Assembly (NCBI RefSeq): GCF_946221105.1
Contig: NZ_CAMICL010000008.1
Span: 1 to 64,000 of the forward strand
DNA: 64,000 nucleotides
Source of the DNA: an uncultured Corynebacterium sp.
Lineage (GTDB): Bacteria; Actinomycetota; Actinomycetes; Mycobacteriales; Mycobacteriaceae
Reading direction: 5' to 3'
Shown here piece after piece: positions 21,301 to 27,356 of this stretch (the first letter of the stretch is position 1; the number at the start of each line of letters is the position of its first letter). The notes below the pieces were generated by a model. That model saw nothing but the letters and a program-made list of their open reading frames with translations, was not told the origin of the DNA and made no database searches. A program made the translations under genes and the position numbers.

Positions 21301-21358
21301 ACTCCTGCTCAACCCCGATGCCCGTCTCAACGCCGACGGCACGTACCCGACCGTTTAA
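12332..21358 (+). CDS. fas: Type I fatty acid synthase, multidomain
   Basis: A 3008-residue cytosolic synthase making long-chain acyl-CoA from acetyl- and malonyl-CoA, the precursors of membrane lipids and mycolates. Domains in order: acetyl transferase with GHSQG (Ser120); enoyl reductase starting about 375 (ILGGMTPT, VEDGHAGGHH); hot-dog dehydratase near 1185 (SGDYNPIH); malonyl/palmitoyl transferase with GHSLG (Ser1391); Ala/Pro linker about 1670-1720; ACP with phosphopantetheine serine at 1761 or 1762 (GGVSSRRNQLL); ketoreductase from about 2050 (ALVTGAAPGSIA); ketosynthase with Cys2657 (VGACATA), and KHDTSTNAND and LTGHSKAGAA. This matches bacterial FAS-I layout and length. RBS AAGGAC precedes the ATG. 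Confidence 0.97.
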   Translation: MNSTSFSSLKRPAILFPGQGSSWQQALADAAATPVARIRMEQLLNDAQSLTAAVARPLASVVPGVVQRIRDAMDADTSHEAIDALPAVSAPAILLSQIVAAEDLEQLGLDTTDALFAGHSQGILGAAALNRANGPQAAEKALAFAFIMGAAATNVYGGADSRSRMLSVRGLTPEQVGEFVVDTQAAPISVINGHRHVVLSGSPEALAQARKDIEAAASNYNAKLEVEYGGSEITPVFDSLDVAYLFHVDTNAPGVELAQQWADACGITFETTTPRELAQSILVDRFDFTETVRDLIAQGASHIFTFDTATATIATNLANGSGVAVLDASTAAKRDELARPGAELPQGVDYSAYAPRVIALPDGKTYTQTKFSSLTGLSPIILGGMTPTSADGEIVAAAANAGYWAELAGGGMYSEEEFGKHTANLKAFLQPGRTAQFNTMFFDRFLWNLQFGQTRMVPKARAAGAPFNGVCISAGIPDVDEATELFAQLHQDGFPYIALKPGTTQQIRNALAIAAANPDDQVILMVEDGHAGGHHSWVDLEDMLLETYPEIRAYDNAVLTVGGGVYSPERAAELITGRWSEKFGLPAMPVDGVFVGTVAMATKEAKATDSVKQLLVDTPGLPPENNGGWVGRGRGVAGVASSQSHLLADLHDLDNSFAKAARFIASLDIEEYPAHREEIIEALSKTAKPYFGDVETMTYAEWVERFIELADPFIDQTWNARFVALLQRIEARLNEADHGEIPTLFPDDVEISPRDGLSTLLQHYPQAREVVVSPRDAAWWIGLHYAYPKPMPWVPALDADLKSWFGKDTLWQAQDERYTADQVRIIPGPVAVAGITRKNEPVAQLLARFEDAATQMLIDDGATAESRFARRSDAADEAAYLRSCPTLVWHGHLMANPAYALDEDAFDVGATTNAAGEREWTIRIHADSAWDHLQDDQRPFYVREVNIPVEIPAGAGTGASPIVDGDRLSDSVFELLSGLAGVGSVSEAGDTITEIPQIEAPTEDAPFGVARSSFTLPASLLASHSAVTGGAVADNAVVGTPDVLVGPCWPAIYAALGSGKLADGTPVIEGLLNAVHLDHVIDLRVPLTELADGRRIDVTSKCTSIAESTSGRIVTVELELRSGDEVVATQMQRFAIRGRATGTATPVPAPAYGGGAASEQVEPTLRSFVDRTVVRAPSDMTPFALVSGDYNPIHTSANAAALVNLDAPLVHGMWLSATAQHLAAGHGQVIGWTYSMYGMVQLDDDVEITVERVGRVGIQQALEVTCRIAGDVVSRGQALLAQPRTAYVYPGQGIQTQGMGNGDRAASAAARDVWRRADRHTRETHGFSIQRIVEDNPSRLVIRGLEFKHPDGVLHLTQFTQVAMAVVAYAQTQRLNEADTLASGAYFAGHSLGEYTALAALGNIFDLEAVIDIVYSRGSAMGSLVPRDAEGNSDYGMGALRPNMIGVGPEEVEAYVAGVAQDSGEFLEIVNYNIKGQQYSVAGTKRGLAALERKANSVNPRAYVTVPGVDVPFHSRVLREGVADFAEKLDEHMPEIIDVDTLVDRYIPNLVAKPFALTQEFIDAVTDEVPSERLKGMTPENTDRNALARTLLIELLAWQFASPVRWIETQDYLLGRVDQVIEVGLASSPTLTNLAKREMDVIGIHVPVFNVEASQDIVMLNDVVAAPEPVLVDDAPADTEADSTPATESAPQPAAEAAPAAPAESAPAEPVPAAPASGAPVSDLPFTAADAITVLFALQNKIRPEQINDSDTIEELTGGVSSRRNQLLMDMSAELGVPAIDGAAEADVATLNTRVNTAAPGYTPFGAVLSEAVGTRLRQLFGSAGLKPAFVGEHLAAAWGLPTAWTAHVEAEILLGSRTEESVRGGSLNSLPPATTKAEITALIDQAVQNVAARYDVAVSQATSGGSSGGSVVDSAALDAYKDEVTDTLVATARTLLNKLGIEEEVAEIPAPDTTIVETIEAELGSGWVKQVTPVFDERKAVLFDDRWAQAREDLARVALGEIDLAPQRFAGTGSTVAKQAEWYAKRVEGDRRNVLGEIAAAAIADANEPYADDVALVTGAAPGSIATAVVERLLAGGATVIMTASNVSQARKEFARTLFAEHASVGARLWLVPTNLSSYRDIDALIDWIESEQKETVGKDVKIIKPALTPTLAFPFAAPPVSGSLAEVGGNAETQARLLLWSVERTIAGLSDLAQRGDNFPAERAHIVLPGSPNRGTFGGDGAYGEVKAAFDAIVNKWSAETGWPEGVTLAQARIGWVAGTHLMGGNDGLVPAAQAAGIHVWSPEEISTQLLGLVTEESREQAKQSPLDLDLTGGLEDAGVSIADLARNARVDVAGTESSTSNGTTVRALPNVTTPRQPTPASVGDVTCSLDDMVVVVGIGEVSSWGSGRTRREAEYGIARTGEVDLTAAGVLELAWMMGLITWSEDPNPAWYDEDGAEVAEEDIYERFRDDVIARSGIRTLTDKYFLTDQGSIDLEQVYLDRDITFTVTTEEEALAYVEADGEKTTIRQIDGEWSVTRHAGALAHVPKKATLSRTVAGQMPDGFDPTKWGIPAQMADGMDRMAAWNLVTAVDAFINAGFTPAELMQKVHPSFIATTQGTGIGGMESLHKVFVSRFIGEERQTDILQEALPNVVAAHTMQALVGGYGSMIHPVGACATAAVSIEEAVDKIALGKADFVVAGGIDDVQVESLQGFGDMNATAETAKMTAQGIDGRFISRANDRRRGGFLEAEGGGTVLLARGTLAAELGLPVLAVVAYASSFGDGAHTSIPAPGLGVLAAACGGTDSPLARSLSSLGLTPDDVTVLSKHDTSTNANDPNESELHSVLWPAVGRHPDAPMYVISQKTLTGHSKAGAALLQTGGLIDVLATGGLPPNASLDCVDPLIESKATNLVWLRSPLALGAGNVKAAALTSLGFGHVGALVVLGHPGVFEAALTRDGRDADAWRERATERLAQGASRLEAGMIGRADLFTQVENRRFAGIDDHADEIALLLNPDARLNADGTYPTV
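19342..19369 (-). repeat. Dispersed motif, variant copy in the fas linker before the KS domain
   Basis: On the minus strand it reads GGTGCCATTGCTTGTCGACG and then ACTCCGTG. It shares GCCATTGCTTGTCGACG with 49135-49160 in metQ. Here it codes a Ser/Thr-rich linker (ESSTSNGT). Confidence 0.45.
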
Positions 21359-21369
21359 GGAGAGACACC

Positions 21370-21564
21370 ATGACACCACTGTTTCGTACCGACGACACGT
21401 CGCTGTCCCACGACGAACTGGCAGCACTGACCACCGTGCTCGCCGAGGCCCAAACCTGGCAGGCCACCTCCGCTACTGAGGCCGGCGCCGGTGCTGCCTA
21501 CGAAGACAACGTGTTCGGCGATGCGTTCGGCCAGCAAACCATCGGCAACGTCACATACTTCTAG
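21370..21564 (+). CDS. accE: Acyl-CoA carboxylase epsilon-type small subunit
   Basis: A 64-residue protein with the opening typical of actinobacterial ACC epsilon subunits (LSHDELAALTTVLAEAQTW). These small proteins bind the AccD hexamer and join it to the biotin-bearing alpha subunit. GGAGAG precedes the ATG, which is 12 bases after the fas stop; accBC follows after 15 bases. The sequence is short and the C-terminal half is unlike the usual Trp/Arg-rich ending, so the assignment rests on the N-terminal motif and on its place between fas and accBC. Confidence 0.68.
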   Translation: MTPLFRTDDTSLSHDELAALTTVLAEAQTWQATSATEAGAGAAYEDNVFGDAFGQQTIGNVTYF

Positions 21565-21578
21565 AAAGGACCGCACAT

Positions 21579-23378
21579 ATGCATGACTTTCCGTTCCGCA
21601 AGGTCCTCGTCGCCAACCGCAGCGAGATCGCGGTCCGTATCATCCGCGCAGCCCGCGACGCAGGCCTTGCCTCCGTGGCGATCTACGCCGACCCCGACAA
21701 GGACGCGCCGTATACCGAAATGGCGGATGAGGCGATTGGGATCGGTGGCGAGACGTCGTCGCAAAGCTATCTGGATATCGACATAGTGCTCAAGGCTTGC
21801 CGCGACAGCGGTGCGGACGCCGTCCACCCCGGCTACGGCTTTTTGGCGGAAAACGCCGAGTTCGCCCGGCGCGTCATCGACGAGGGGCTGACCTGGATCG
21901 GACCGCCGCCGCGGGCCATCGACGCGCTTGGCGACAAGGTCACTGCCCGACGCATCGCTGAAGAGGTCGACGCCCCACTGGTGCCGGGCACAAAGGACCC
22001 GGTAGACAGCGCCGACGATGTGGTCGCATTCGCCGACAACCACGGTCTACCGGTGGCTATCAAGGCGGCGTACGGTGGTGGCGGCCGCGGTATGAAGGTC
22101 GCCCGCACGCGTGGCGAGATCCGCGAACTGTTCGAGTCCGCCACCCGCGAAGCCAAAGCAGCGTTCGGCCGTGGCGAGTGCTTCGTGGAGCGCTACCTCG
22201 ACCGCGCCCGCCACGTTGAAGCACAGGTGCTGGCGGATACGCACGGCAACGTCATCGTCGCTGGCACCCGCGACTGCTCCGTGCAGCGCAGGTTCCAAAA
22301 GCTCATCGAGGAAGCCCCCGCCCCATATCTCACCGACGAGCAGCGCGAACGCATCCACGAGTCCGCTAAAGCGATTGCGAAGCAAGCAGGCTACGTGGGC
22401 GTTGGCACCGTGGAGTATCTCGTCGGAGCTGACGGGCTGATCTCCTTCCTTGAGGTCAACACCCGCCTCCAGGTCGAGCACCCCGTCACCGAAGAAACCA
22501 CCGGCGTGGATCTTGTCATCGAGCAGTTCCGCATCGCCGCCGGCGAGCCGCTGCGTTTCGACGCCGATCTGGAGCCCACCGGCCACGCCTTCGAGTTCCG
22601 CATCACCGCCGAAGACGCTGGCACCAACTTCATGCCCATGCCCGGCACCGCCACCGCCTACATCGAACCCGCAGGCCCCGGCGTGCGCGTCGACTCCGGC
22701 ATCCGCGCAGGCTCCACCATCGGCGGCCAGTTCGACTCGATGTTGGCCAAACTCATCGTTCGCGGCGAAACACGCGACCAGGCCATCACCCGCGCCAAGC
22801 GCGCCCTCGCCGAATTCCGGGTCGAAGGCATGCCGACCATCATCCCCTTCCATCAGCGCATGCTTGACGACGACGCCTTCACCGGCGACGCCTCCCAATT
22901 CGCCGTATACACCCGCTGGATCGAAGAGGAATGGGACCCGGACGTCGCGCCCTACGAGTCCGACGGCGCTGGCGAAGACAGTGACCAGGATGAGGTGCGA
23001 CGCCGCACCGTCTCCGTCGGGGTCAACGGCCGATCGATCGAGATCACTCTGCCGGAGACGTTGCTTCTCGGAGCCTCTGCTTTGACTCGCCGCGACCGCA
23101 AGCGCCGCTCCCGTAGCGGTGGATCGGGAGGCAAGGGTTCCGGCAATGGCGCAGCCAGCGCAGACACCCTGACCGCACCGATGCAGGGCACCGTGGTGAA
23201 GTCCGAAGTTACCGAAGGTGCTCGAGTCAAAGCCGGTGACATCGTGGTCATCCTCGAGGCCATGAAGATGGAAAACCCGGTCAAGGCTCACAAGAGCGGT
23301 GTTGTGAAGAACCTCGCGGTGGAGGCCGGCAGCCATGTAGATAAGGGCGCGGCACTCCTCGACATCACCGACGAGTAG
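21579..23378 (+). CDS. accBC: Biotin carboxylase / biotin carboxyl carrier fusion (acyl-CoA carboxylase alpha subunit)
   Basis: A 599-residue alpha subunit. Residues 1-450 are the ATP-grasp biotin carboxylase (KVLVANRSEIAVRII, GGGGRGMK, EVNTRLQVEHPVTE). A basic linker (about 500-520, RRDRKRRSRSGG) precedes the biotinyl domain, with the biotinylated Lys563 in EAMKMEN. The protein carboxylates its own biotin and hands CO2 to AccD. Close length and motif match to the AccBC of Corynebacterium glutamicum. It is the last gene of the operon and is followed by a strong hairpin. Biotin for Lys563 depends on bioB, which also lies in this window. Confidence 0.95.
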   Translation: MHDFPFRKVLVANRSEIAVRIIRAARDAGLASVAIYADPDKDAPYTEMADEAIGIGGETSSQSYLDIDIVLKACRDSGADAVHPGYGFLAENAEFARRVIDEGLTWIGPPPRAIDALGDKVTARRIAEEVDAPLVPGTKDPVDSADDVVAFADNHGLPVAIKAAYGGGGRGMKVARTRGEIRELFESATREAKAAFGRGECFVERYLDRARHVEAQVLADTHGNVIVAGTRDCSVQRRFQKLIEEAPAPYLTDEQRERIHESAKAIAKQAGYVGVGTVEYLVGADGLISFLEVNTRLQVEHPVTEETTGVDLVIEQFRIAAGEPLRFDADLEPTGHAFEFRITAEDAGTNFMPMPGTATAYIEPAGPGVRVDSGIRAGSTIGGQFDSMLAKLIVRGETRDQAITRAKRALAEFRVEGMPTIIPFHQRMLDDDAFTGDASQFAVYTRWIEEEWDPDVAPYESDGAGEDSDQDEVRRRTVSVGVNGRSIEITLPETLLLGASALTRRDRKRRSRSGGSGGKGSGNGAASADTLTAPMQGTVVKSEVTEGARVKAGDIVVILEAMKMENPVKAHKSGVVKNLAVEAGSHVDKGAALLDITDE

Positions 23379-23403
23379 TTTCTGTACTTTCCCGGGGATC
23401 GCA

Positions 23404-23442
23404 CCCGGCGCGTCAAAAATTGGGGTTTGACGCGCCGGGCTT
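23404..23442 (+). terminator. Rho-independent terminator after accBC
   Basis: CCCGGCGCGTCAAA (23404-23417) and TTTGACGCGCCGGG (23426-23439) form a perfect 14-bp stem with loop AATTGGGG, followed by CTTT. The right arm also holds the -35 box TTGACG (23427-23432) of the next gene, so terminator and promoter share bases. Confidence 0.8.
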
Positions 23443-23477
23443 TCCAGTTCTATGGTTACCCACATGAGTGGTAAACC
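23427..23477 (+). promoter_or_regulatory. Promoter and palindromic operator of the GntR-ABC operon
   Basis: TTGACG (23427-23432), 18-base spacer, TATGGT (23451-23456), then 7 bases to the ATG at 23464, so the mRNA is leaderless. GGTTACCCAC-ATGA-GTGGTAAACC (23454-23477) is an imperfect palindrome covering the -10, the start site and the first codons, fitting autorepression by the encoded GntR protein. Confidence 0.65.
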
Positions 23478-23817
23478 CATATACCTACAGATAGCAGATG
23501 AGTTACGTGACCTCATCGGGGCAGGCACCCTCGCCCCCGGCGACCGTGTGCCGTCTACCAACGAGCTCTCCACCTACCACTCTGTCAATCCCACCACCTC
23601 CGCTAAAGCACTCACCGAACTGTTCAACGAGGGTCTGCTGGAGAAACGCCGCGGGCTCGGCATGTTCGTCTTGGAGAGTGCGCGTGATCAGGTGTTACGT
23701 ACGCGTCGCGAAGCATTCGCCCGCGATTTTGTCCAACCGTTTGTCCATGAGGCCAACCAACTCGGCATCACCACCGAGGAGCTGACGGCAATGATCGAAA
23801 AGGAGCGCGCCCAATGA
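23464..23817 (+). CDS. GntR-family transcriptional regulator, YtrA subfamily
   Basis: A 117-residue regulator with an N-terminal winged helix (KPIYLQIADELRDLIGAGTLAPGDRVPS) and only a short C-terminal helical dimerisation part, the hallmark of the YtrA subfamily, which usually controls a linked ABC transporter. The start at 23464 is preferred over the in-frame upstream codon because the promoter geometry makes it the first transcribed base and because family members begin this way. Its stop overlaps the ABC ATPase start (ATGA). Likely autorepressed through the palindrome over its own start. Confidence 0.88.
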   Translation: MSGKPIYLQIADELRDLIGAGTLAPGDRVPSTNELSTYHSVNPTTSAKALTELFNEGLLEKRRGLGMFVLESARDQVLRTRREAFARDFVQPFVHEANQLGITTEELTAMIEKERAQ

Positions 23818-24497
23818 ATCCCGGCTTCTACGCGCTGGTCGGCCCGAACGCCGCCGGTAAAACTCACTACCTCCACACGCTCATGAGCCCGCAGGCCGCG
23901 TTCGTCCCGGCTGGTGCGGATACCAAGTTTGCAGGCACGACCGTAGACGATCACCTGCGCGCAGTCGCAGCGATCTACCCGCACGTAGACCTAGACTTTC
24001 CCAACGCCCGCATTAGAGATCTCTCCGTCGGGCAGCGCCGCCTACTCACCATTGAGGTGGCCCTAGCCATCGGCAAAGACCTGTTGCTTCTCGACGAGCC
24101 TTTTGACGGCATCGACACCACCACCCGCAAACAGGTCCGCCAGAGACTGATCGACTACATCGCGGAGAACCCGCAGCGCAGCGTAGTGATGGCATCGCAT
24201 CGCCCGGAGGACTTCGTGGGTCTCGCCACCCATGTCATCCAAGTGTTTGATCGGGTGGTTTCGCGCCCAGTCCCACTCGACGACGCCCGCCTGTGCTTTC
24301 CAACGGTCACCGGCCCCACCGCCGAGATCAAAGACCTTATCGCCCGCTTCCCCGTCGCCGAGACAGCGAGTCTCGGGCCCACGACACGCGCGACGTTCGC
24401 CGAACCTATCGGCGAGGCAGATGTCCACTTGCCCTTCGAGTACCCGGACGATGCCGAACTCATTGACCTCCTCGCGACGGAAAGGCCCGAACGATGA
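23814..24497 (+). CDS. ABC transporter ATP-binding protein (YtrB-like)
   Basis: A 227-residue ABC ATPase: Walker A GPNAAGKT near residue 12, signature LSVGQRR, Walker B LLLLDEPFDGID and a switch His in MASHRPED. It overlaps both neighbours by 4 bases, so regulator, ATPase and membrane protein are one translational unit. By analogy with YtrA-linked systems it may act in cell-envelope antibiotic defence or export; the substrate cannot be read from the sequence. Confidence 0.85.
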   Translation: MNPGFYALVGPNAAGKTHYLHTLMSPQAAFVPAGADTKFAGTTVDDHLRAVAAIYPHVDLDFPNARIRDLSVGQRRLLTIEVALAIGKDLLLLDEPFDGIDTTTRKQVRQRLIDYIAENPQRSVVMASHRPEDFVGLATHVIQVFDRVVSRPVPLDDARLCFPTVTGPTAEIKDLIARFPVAETASLGPTTRATFAEPIGEADVHLPFEYPDDAELIDLLATERPER

Positions 24498-25177
24498 AAC
24501 TCTTCCTCAGCCCCTTCAAACCACTGTCCTACCTGGCAACACTGGCCGTTTTGCTGGTCCTAGTCCCGCTGGGCCGTTTCTACCAGGGCGATGGCTCCCT
24601 CTGGACCGTCTTCGGAGGCTTCGCACTGACCGTCCTATTCATCCTGGCAGGTGCGCAGTGGAGTGCGTTGAACCAGCTCGGCGCAAGCTTTACTACGTGG
24701 ATGAACTCAGCCACACTCACCTCAATCGTGGCGGCAGTGGCGCTGGGTGTCCCCACCGCGGCATCCTCGATCTACAACCAGTTCAAGAGCCCGTACTACC
24801 AAGCCTATGACCTGTTCCTCTTCACCAACGGCGCAGACGTGCCCTGGGTGGACACTAACGGCGCCCCCTACATCATGGCGAACGCCGGGCAAGACACCTC
24901 GTCAATGGCGTGGACGGTGCTGCTCCACATCGCGTTCTTCTTCGTGGCTGCCATCGTGGGGGTTGCGCTCGGTTTGGTCTACGCCTCCTACGGCACCGGG
25001 CGCGTCCTCATCACCGCATTTTCCACCTTCCTCATGGCGGTGGCGCTGTACTGGGCAATAGAGTCCCCTGTAGGCGATTGGGACACCGCCGCTGCCAGTG
25101 GCATATGCGCCGCATGCCTAGTCACACTCGCCGTCAGCGCGGTGGCATTTCGTAGCACAAAGCGCTTCGTGCCCTAG
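24494..25177 (+). CDS. ABC transporter membrane subunit, probable
   Basis: A 227-residue membrane protein with about six hydrophobic helices (first at FKPLSYLATLAVLLVLVPLG, last at ICAACLVTLAVSAVAF). No family motif is recognised; its role as permease rests on the 4-base overlap with the ABC ATPase. It ends the GntR-ABC operon, converging on bsaP-bioB with a 16-base gap and no clear terminator. Confidence 0.7.
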   Translation: MKLFLSPFKPLSYLATLAVLLVLVPLGRFYQGDGSLWTVFGGFALTVLFILAGAQWSALNQLGASFTTWMNSATLTSIVAAVALGVPTAASSIYNQFKSPYYQAYDLFLFTNGADVPWVDTNGAPYIMANAGQDTSSMAWTVLLHIAFFFVAAIVGVALGLVYASYGTGRVLITAFSTFLMAVALYWAIESPVGDWDTAAASGICAACLVTLAVSAVAFRSTKRFVP

Positions 25178-25193
25178 CAACCACTCGCGCCCT

Positions 25194-25397
25194 CTACCGC
25201 TCCAGCCACTCCGAGCGCAGCAGCCCGTGGCGGGAGCAGCAGGCCTCCCACCCAAAGGGGCTGATCTTCACCACCATGCGGCGCTCGCAGACCGGGCAGA
25301 TCCGCGGCGCGTCGTAGGGGCGGTTCGAGTTGACGGGCAGCTGGAGCTCGCCGGACAGGATGGCGTCGGCAAGCTCGGTGCTCTCAGGCACGCGCAT
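25194..25397 (-). CDS. bsaP: Biotin synthase auxiliary protein-like zinc ribbon
   Basis: A 67-residue protein with a Cys pair Cys34-x2-Cys37 (ICPVCERRM) and a second cluster Cys53-Cys54-x2-His57 (EACCSRHG), which looks like a small metal-binding ribbon. Its start overlaps the bioB stop by one base (TAATG), so the two are translated together. Small proteins of this pattern directly after bioB in mycobacteria have been described as biotin synthase auxiliary protein (BsaP), needed for BioB activity; I assign it by this context and the Cys pattern. Confidence 0.72.
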   Translation of the reverse strand: MRVPESTELADAILSGELQLPVNSNRPYDAPRICPVCERRMVVKISPFGWEACCSRHGLLRSEWLER

Positions 25398-26443
25398 TAG
25401 AGGGCCTTGATGGTGTCGTAGAGCGCGCCGTGGCCGGACTTCATCTTCTGGCCGACCGGGGTGATGCCCAGATCGAGCACGCGGTCAACGGCCTCGCGGT
25501 CCTGCTCGATCGGGCGGCCCAAGGTGGTCAGGTAGTTGCCGCCGATAATCGCGTTGGCGCCGCCGAGGAGGCCGGCTTCGGTGCCGTCGTCGCCAAGCGC
25601 GAGCTCGGTGCCGCCGGCAAAGCGCAGCTGGGCGGTCGGCATAGCCAGGCGGAACGCGGCCACGGCGCGCAGCGCCTCGCCCTGCGGAACCAGCGGGCGG
25701 TCCTCGAACGGGGTGCCCGGGCGCGGGTCGAGGAAGTTCATGGGCACCTCGTGCGGCTCAATCTCGGCGAGCTGGGCGGCGAACTCGGCGCGCTGCTCCA
25801 GGGACTCACCCAGGCCGATGATGCCGCCGCAGCAGGTTTCCATGCCCTCTGCCAGCACGTACTCGAGGGTGTTCTTGCGCTCCTCCCAGGTGTGGGTAGT
25901 TACCACGTTGGGGAAGAAGGACTTCGCGGTTTCGAAGTTGTGGTTGTAGCGGGACACGCCCATCTGCTTGAGCTGGCGCGCCTGGTCCTGGGTGAGGATA
26001 CCCAAGGAGGCGGAAATAGAGATGTCCACTTCCTCTTGGATGGCGGTGACGGCCTCGGCGACCTGGTCGAGCAGCTGCTGGGTCGGGCTCTTGACGGCGG
26101 CGACGATGCAGAACTCGGCCGCGCCCATCTTCTCGGATTGCTTGGCGGCCTCGACGAGCTCGTTGATGTCCAGGGTCACGGCGCGGACCGGGGACTCGAA
26201 TAGGCCGGACTGGGAGCAGAAGTGGCAGTCCTCCGGGCAGCCGCCGGTCTTCAGGGAGATGATGCCCTCGAGCGAGACGTCCACGCCGCAGTGCTTGATA
26301 CGGGTTTCGTGCGCGATCTCCAGCAGTTCCTTCAGGTCCTCGTCCGGAACTTGGAGGACCTGGAGGATCTCCTCCTGGTTCAGACCCTCGCCCTTTTCCA
26401 GGGCCTTCTCGCGGGCGATATCAAGAATTGGTGCATGTGACAT
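25397..26443 (-). CDS. bioB: Biotin synthase (radical SAM)
   Basis: A 348-residue radical-SAM enzyme that inserts sulfur into dethiobiotin, the last step of biotin synthesis. The [4Fe-4S]-SAM cysteines are Cys69, Cys73 and Cys76 (GCPEDCHFC). The TIM barrel follows with YNHNFETA, CCGGIIGLGE and NFLDPRPGTP, and the [2Fe-2S]-site cysteines earlier and later in the barrel are kept. The upstream BioQ-like palindrome (26496-26508) points to repression when biotin is plentiful. Other bio genes are not in this window. It is followed by bsaP in the same operon. Confidence 0.95.
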   Translation of the reverse strand: MSHAPILDIAREKALEKGEGLNQEEILQVLQVPDEDLKELLEIAHETRIKHCGVDVSLEGIISLKTGGCPEDCHFCSQSGLFESPVRAVTLDINELVEAAKQSEKMGAAEFCIVAAVKSPTQQLLDQVAEAVTAIQEEVDISISASLGILTQDQARQLKQMGVSRYNHNFETAKSFFPNVVTTHTWEERKNTLEYVLAEGMETCCGGIIGLGESLEQRAEFAAQLAEIEPHEVPMNFLDPRPGTPFEDRPLVPQGEALRAVAAFRLAMPTAQLRFAGGTELALGDDGTEAGLLGGANAIIGGNYLTTLGRPIEQDREAVDRVLDLGITPVGQKMKSGHGALYDTIKAL

Positions 26444-26495
26444 AGGTAATACTCCGTTCTCAATGTAATGACTGACAAAAGGCTACCGCATACCT

Positions 26496-26508
26496 TGAAC
26501 ACCGTTCA
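26496..26508 (-). promoter_or_regulatory. BioQ-type operator upstream of bioB
   Basis: TGAAC-ACC-GTTCA is a perfect 5-bp palindrome with 3-base spacer, close to the TGAAC-N3-GTTAC site known for the TetR-type repressor BioQ of corynebacteria. It lies 53-65 bases before the bioB start. Confidence 0.7.
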
Positions 26509-26526
26509 GTCAATCCCCGAAAAATG

Positions 26527-26554
26527 CCCCGCTTCCCCAAATCTGGGGGCGGGG
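26527..26554 (-). terminator. Terminator of the xthA-TRIC operon
   Basis: On the minus strand CCCCGCCCCC pairs with GGGGAAGCGGGG around a 6-base loop and is followed by CATTTTT. It lies 9 bases past the TRIC stop and before the bioB operator. Confidence 0.65.
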
Positions 26555-26562
26555 AGAACGTT

Positions 26563-27354
26563 TTAGTTTTCCGGCCGGCGGTGCTCGCTGCGCGGAGGCA
26601 GCCGCATCTTCCGCAGGCCCCGGTACGCCGTCCGGGCACCCGGGATGCGTCGGGCGCGCTGGTACAAAAACGTGGTGAGCGCGTCGCGTGGATCGTAGGC
26701 GGCTGCCGCCTCCTCGTCGTATTCGTAGACGGGCAGGCTCCAGCCCCGTTTCAGCGACAGCAGGCGCACCCCCAGCACCGCCGTCAGGGTGACCAGGATG
26801 ACCACCCACTCGTGCGCGCCCCGCCAGTCAAGCCCCCACCACGCCATGACGCCGATGACGGCGGCCGAGGCGTACATCTCTTTGTGGAAGACGAGCGGGA
26901 CGCGGTCCGAGAGCACGTCGCGGAGCACACCGCCCGAGACCCCCGTGGTCACCGCGGCCACGCACGCGATGATGAAACCGTGGCCGTTGGACACTGCAGT
27001 CTGAATACCCAGCACTGCGAAGGCGGCCAGGCCGATTGCGTCGGCGACGAGGAAGCTGCGACGCAGACGCACCAGCAGCCAACTCACCCGCACCGTCACC
27101 ACGGCCGCGATAATCACCGTGAGCAGGTAAAGCGGCTGCTCCACCCACGTCAGCGGGTAGGTGCCCAACAGGACGTCGCGGACCGTGCCGCCGCCGAGCG
27201 CGGTGAGCGCGCCGAGCGTGATCACGCCGAACAGATCCATCCGCATCCGGCCAGCAGCGACGGCCGCCGTCATCGACTCGGCGACAATCCCGATGACGTA
27301 CAGGATTACCACCAGATCGGCGGTACTGAAGCCGGCGAAGTAGTCAGCGATCAT
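26563..27354 (-). CDS. TRIC-type cation channel family protein (UPF0126), second copy
   Basis: A 263-residue protein with the two three-helix TRIC repeats, marked by the paired motifs GGGTVRDVLLG and SGGVLRDVLSD. Unlike the copy at 1745-2884 its C-terminal tail is short and basic (LRKMRLPPRSEHRRPEN). The start lies 2 bases after the xthA stop, so both are made from one transcript. The two copies share the fold motifs but little else, which suggests old paralogues. Confidence 0.87.
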   Translation of the reverse strand: MIADYFAGFSTADLVVILYVIGIVAESMTAAVAAGRMRMDLFGVITLGALTALGGGTVRDVLLGTYPLTWVEQPLYLLTVIIAAVVTVRVSWLLVRLRRSFLVADAIGLAAFAVLGIQTAVSNGHGFIIACVAAVTTGVSGGVLRDVLSDRVPLVFHKEMYASAAVIGVMAWWGLDWRGAHEWVVILVTLTAVLGVRLLSLKRGWSLPVYEYDEEAAAAYDPRDALTTFLYQRARRIPGARTAYRGLRKMRLPPRSEHRRPEN

Positions 27355-27356
27355 GC

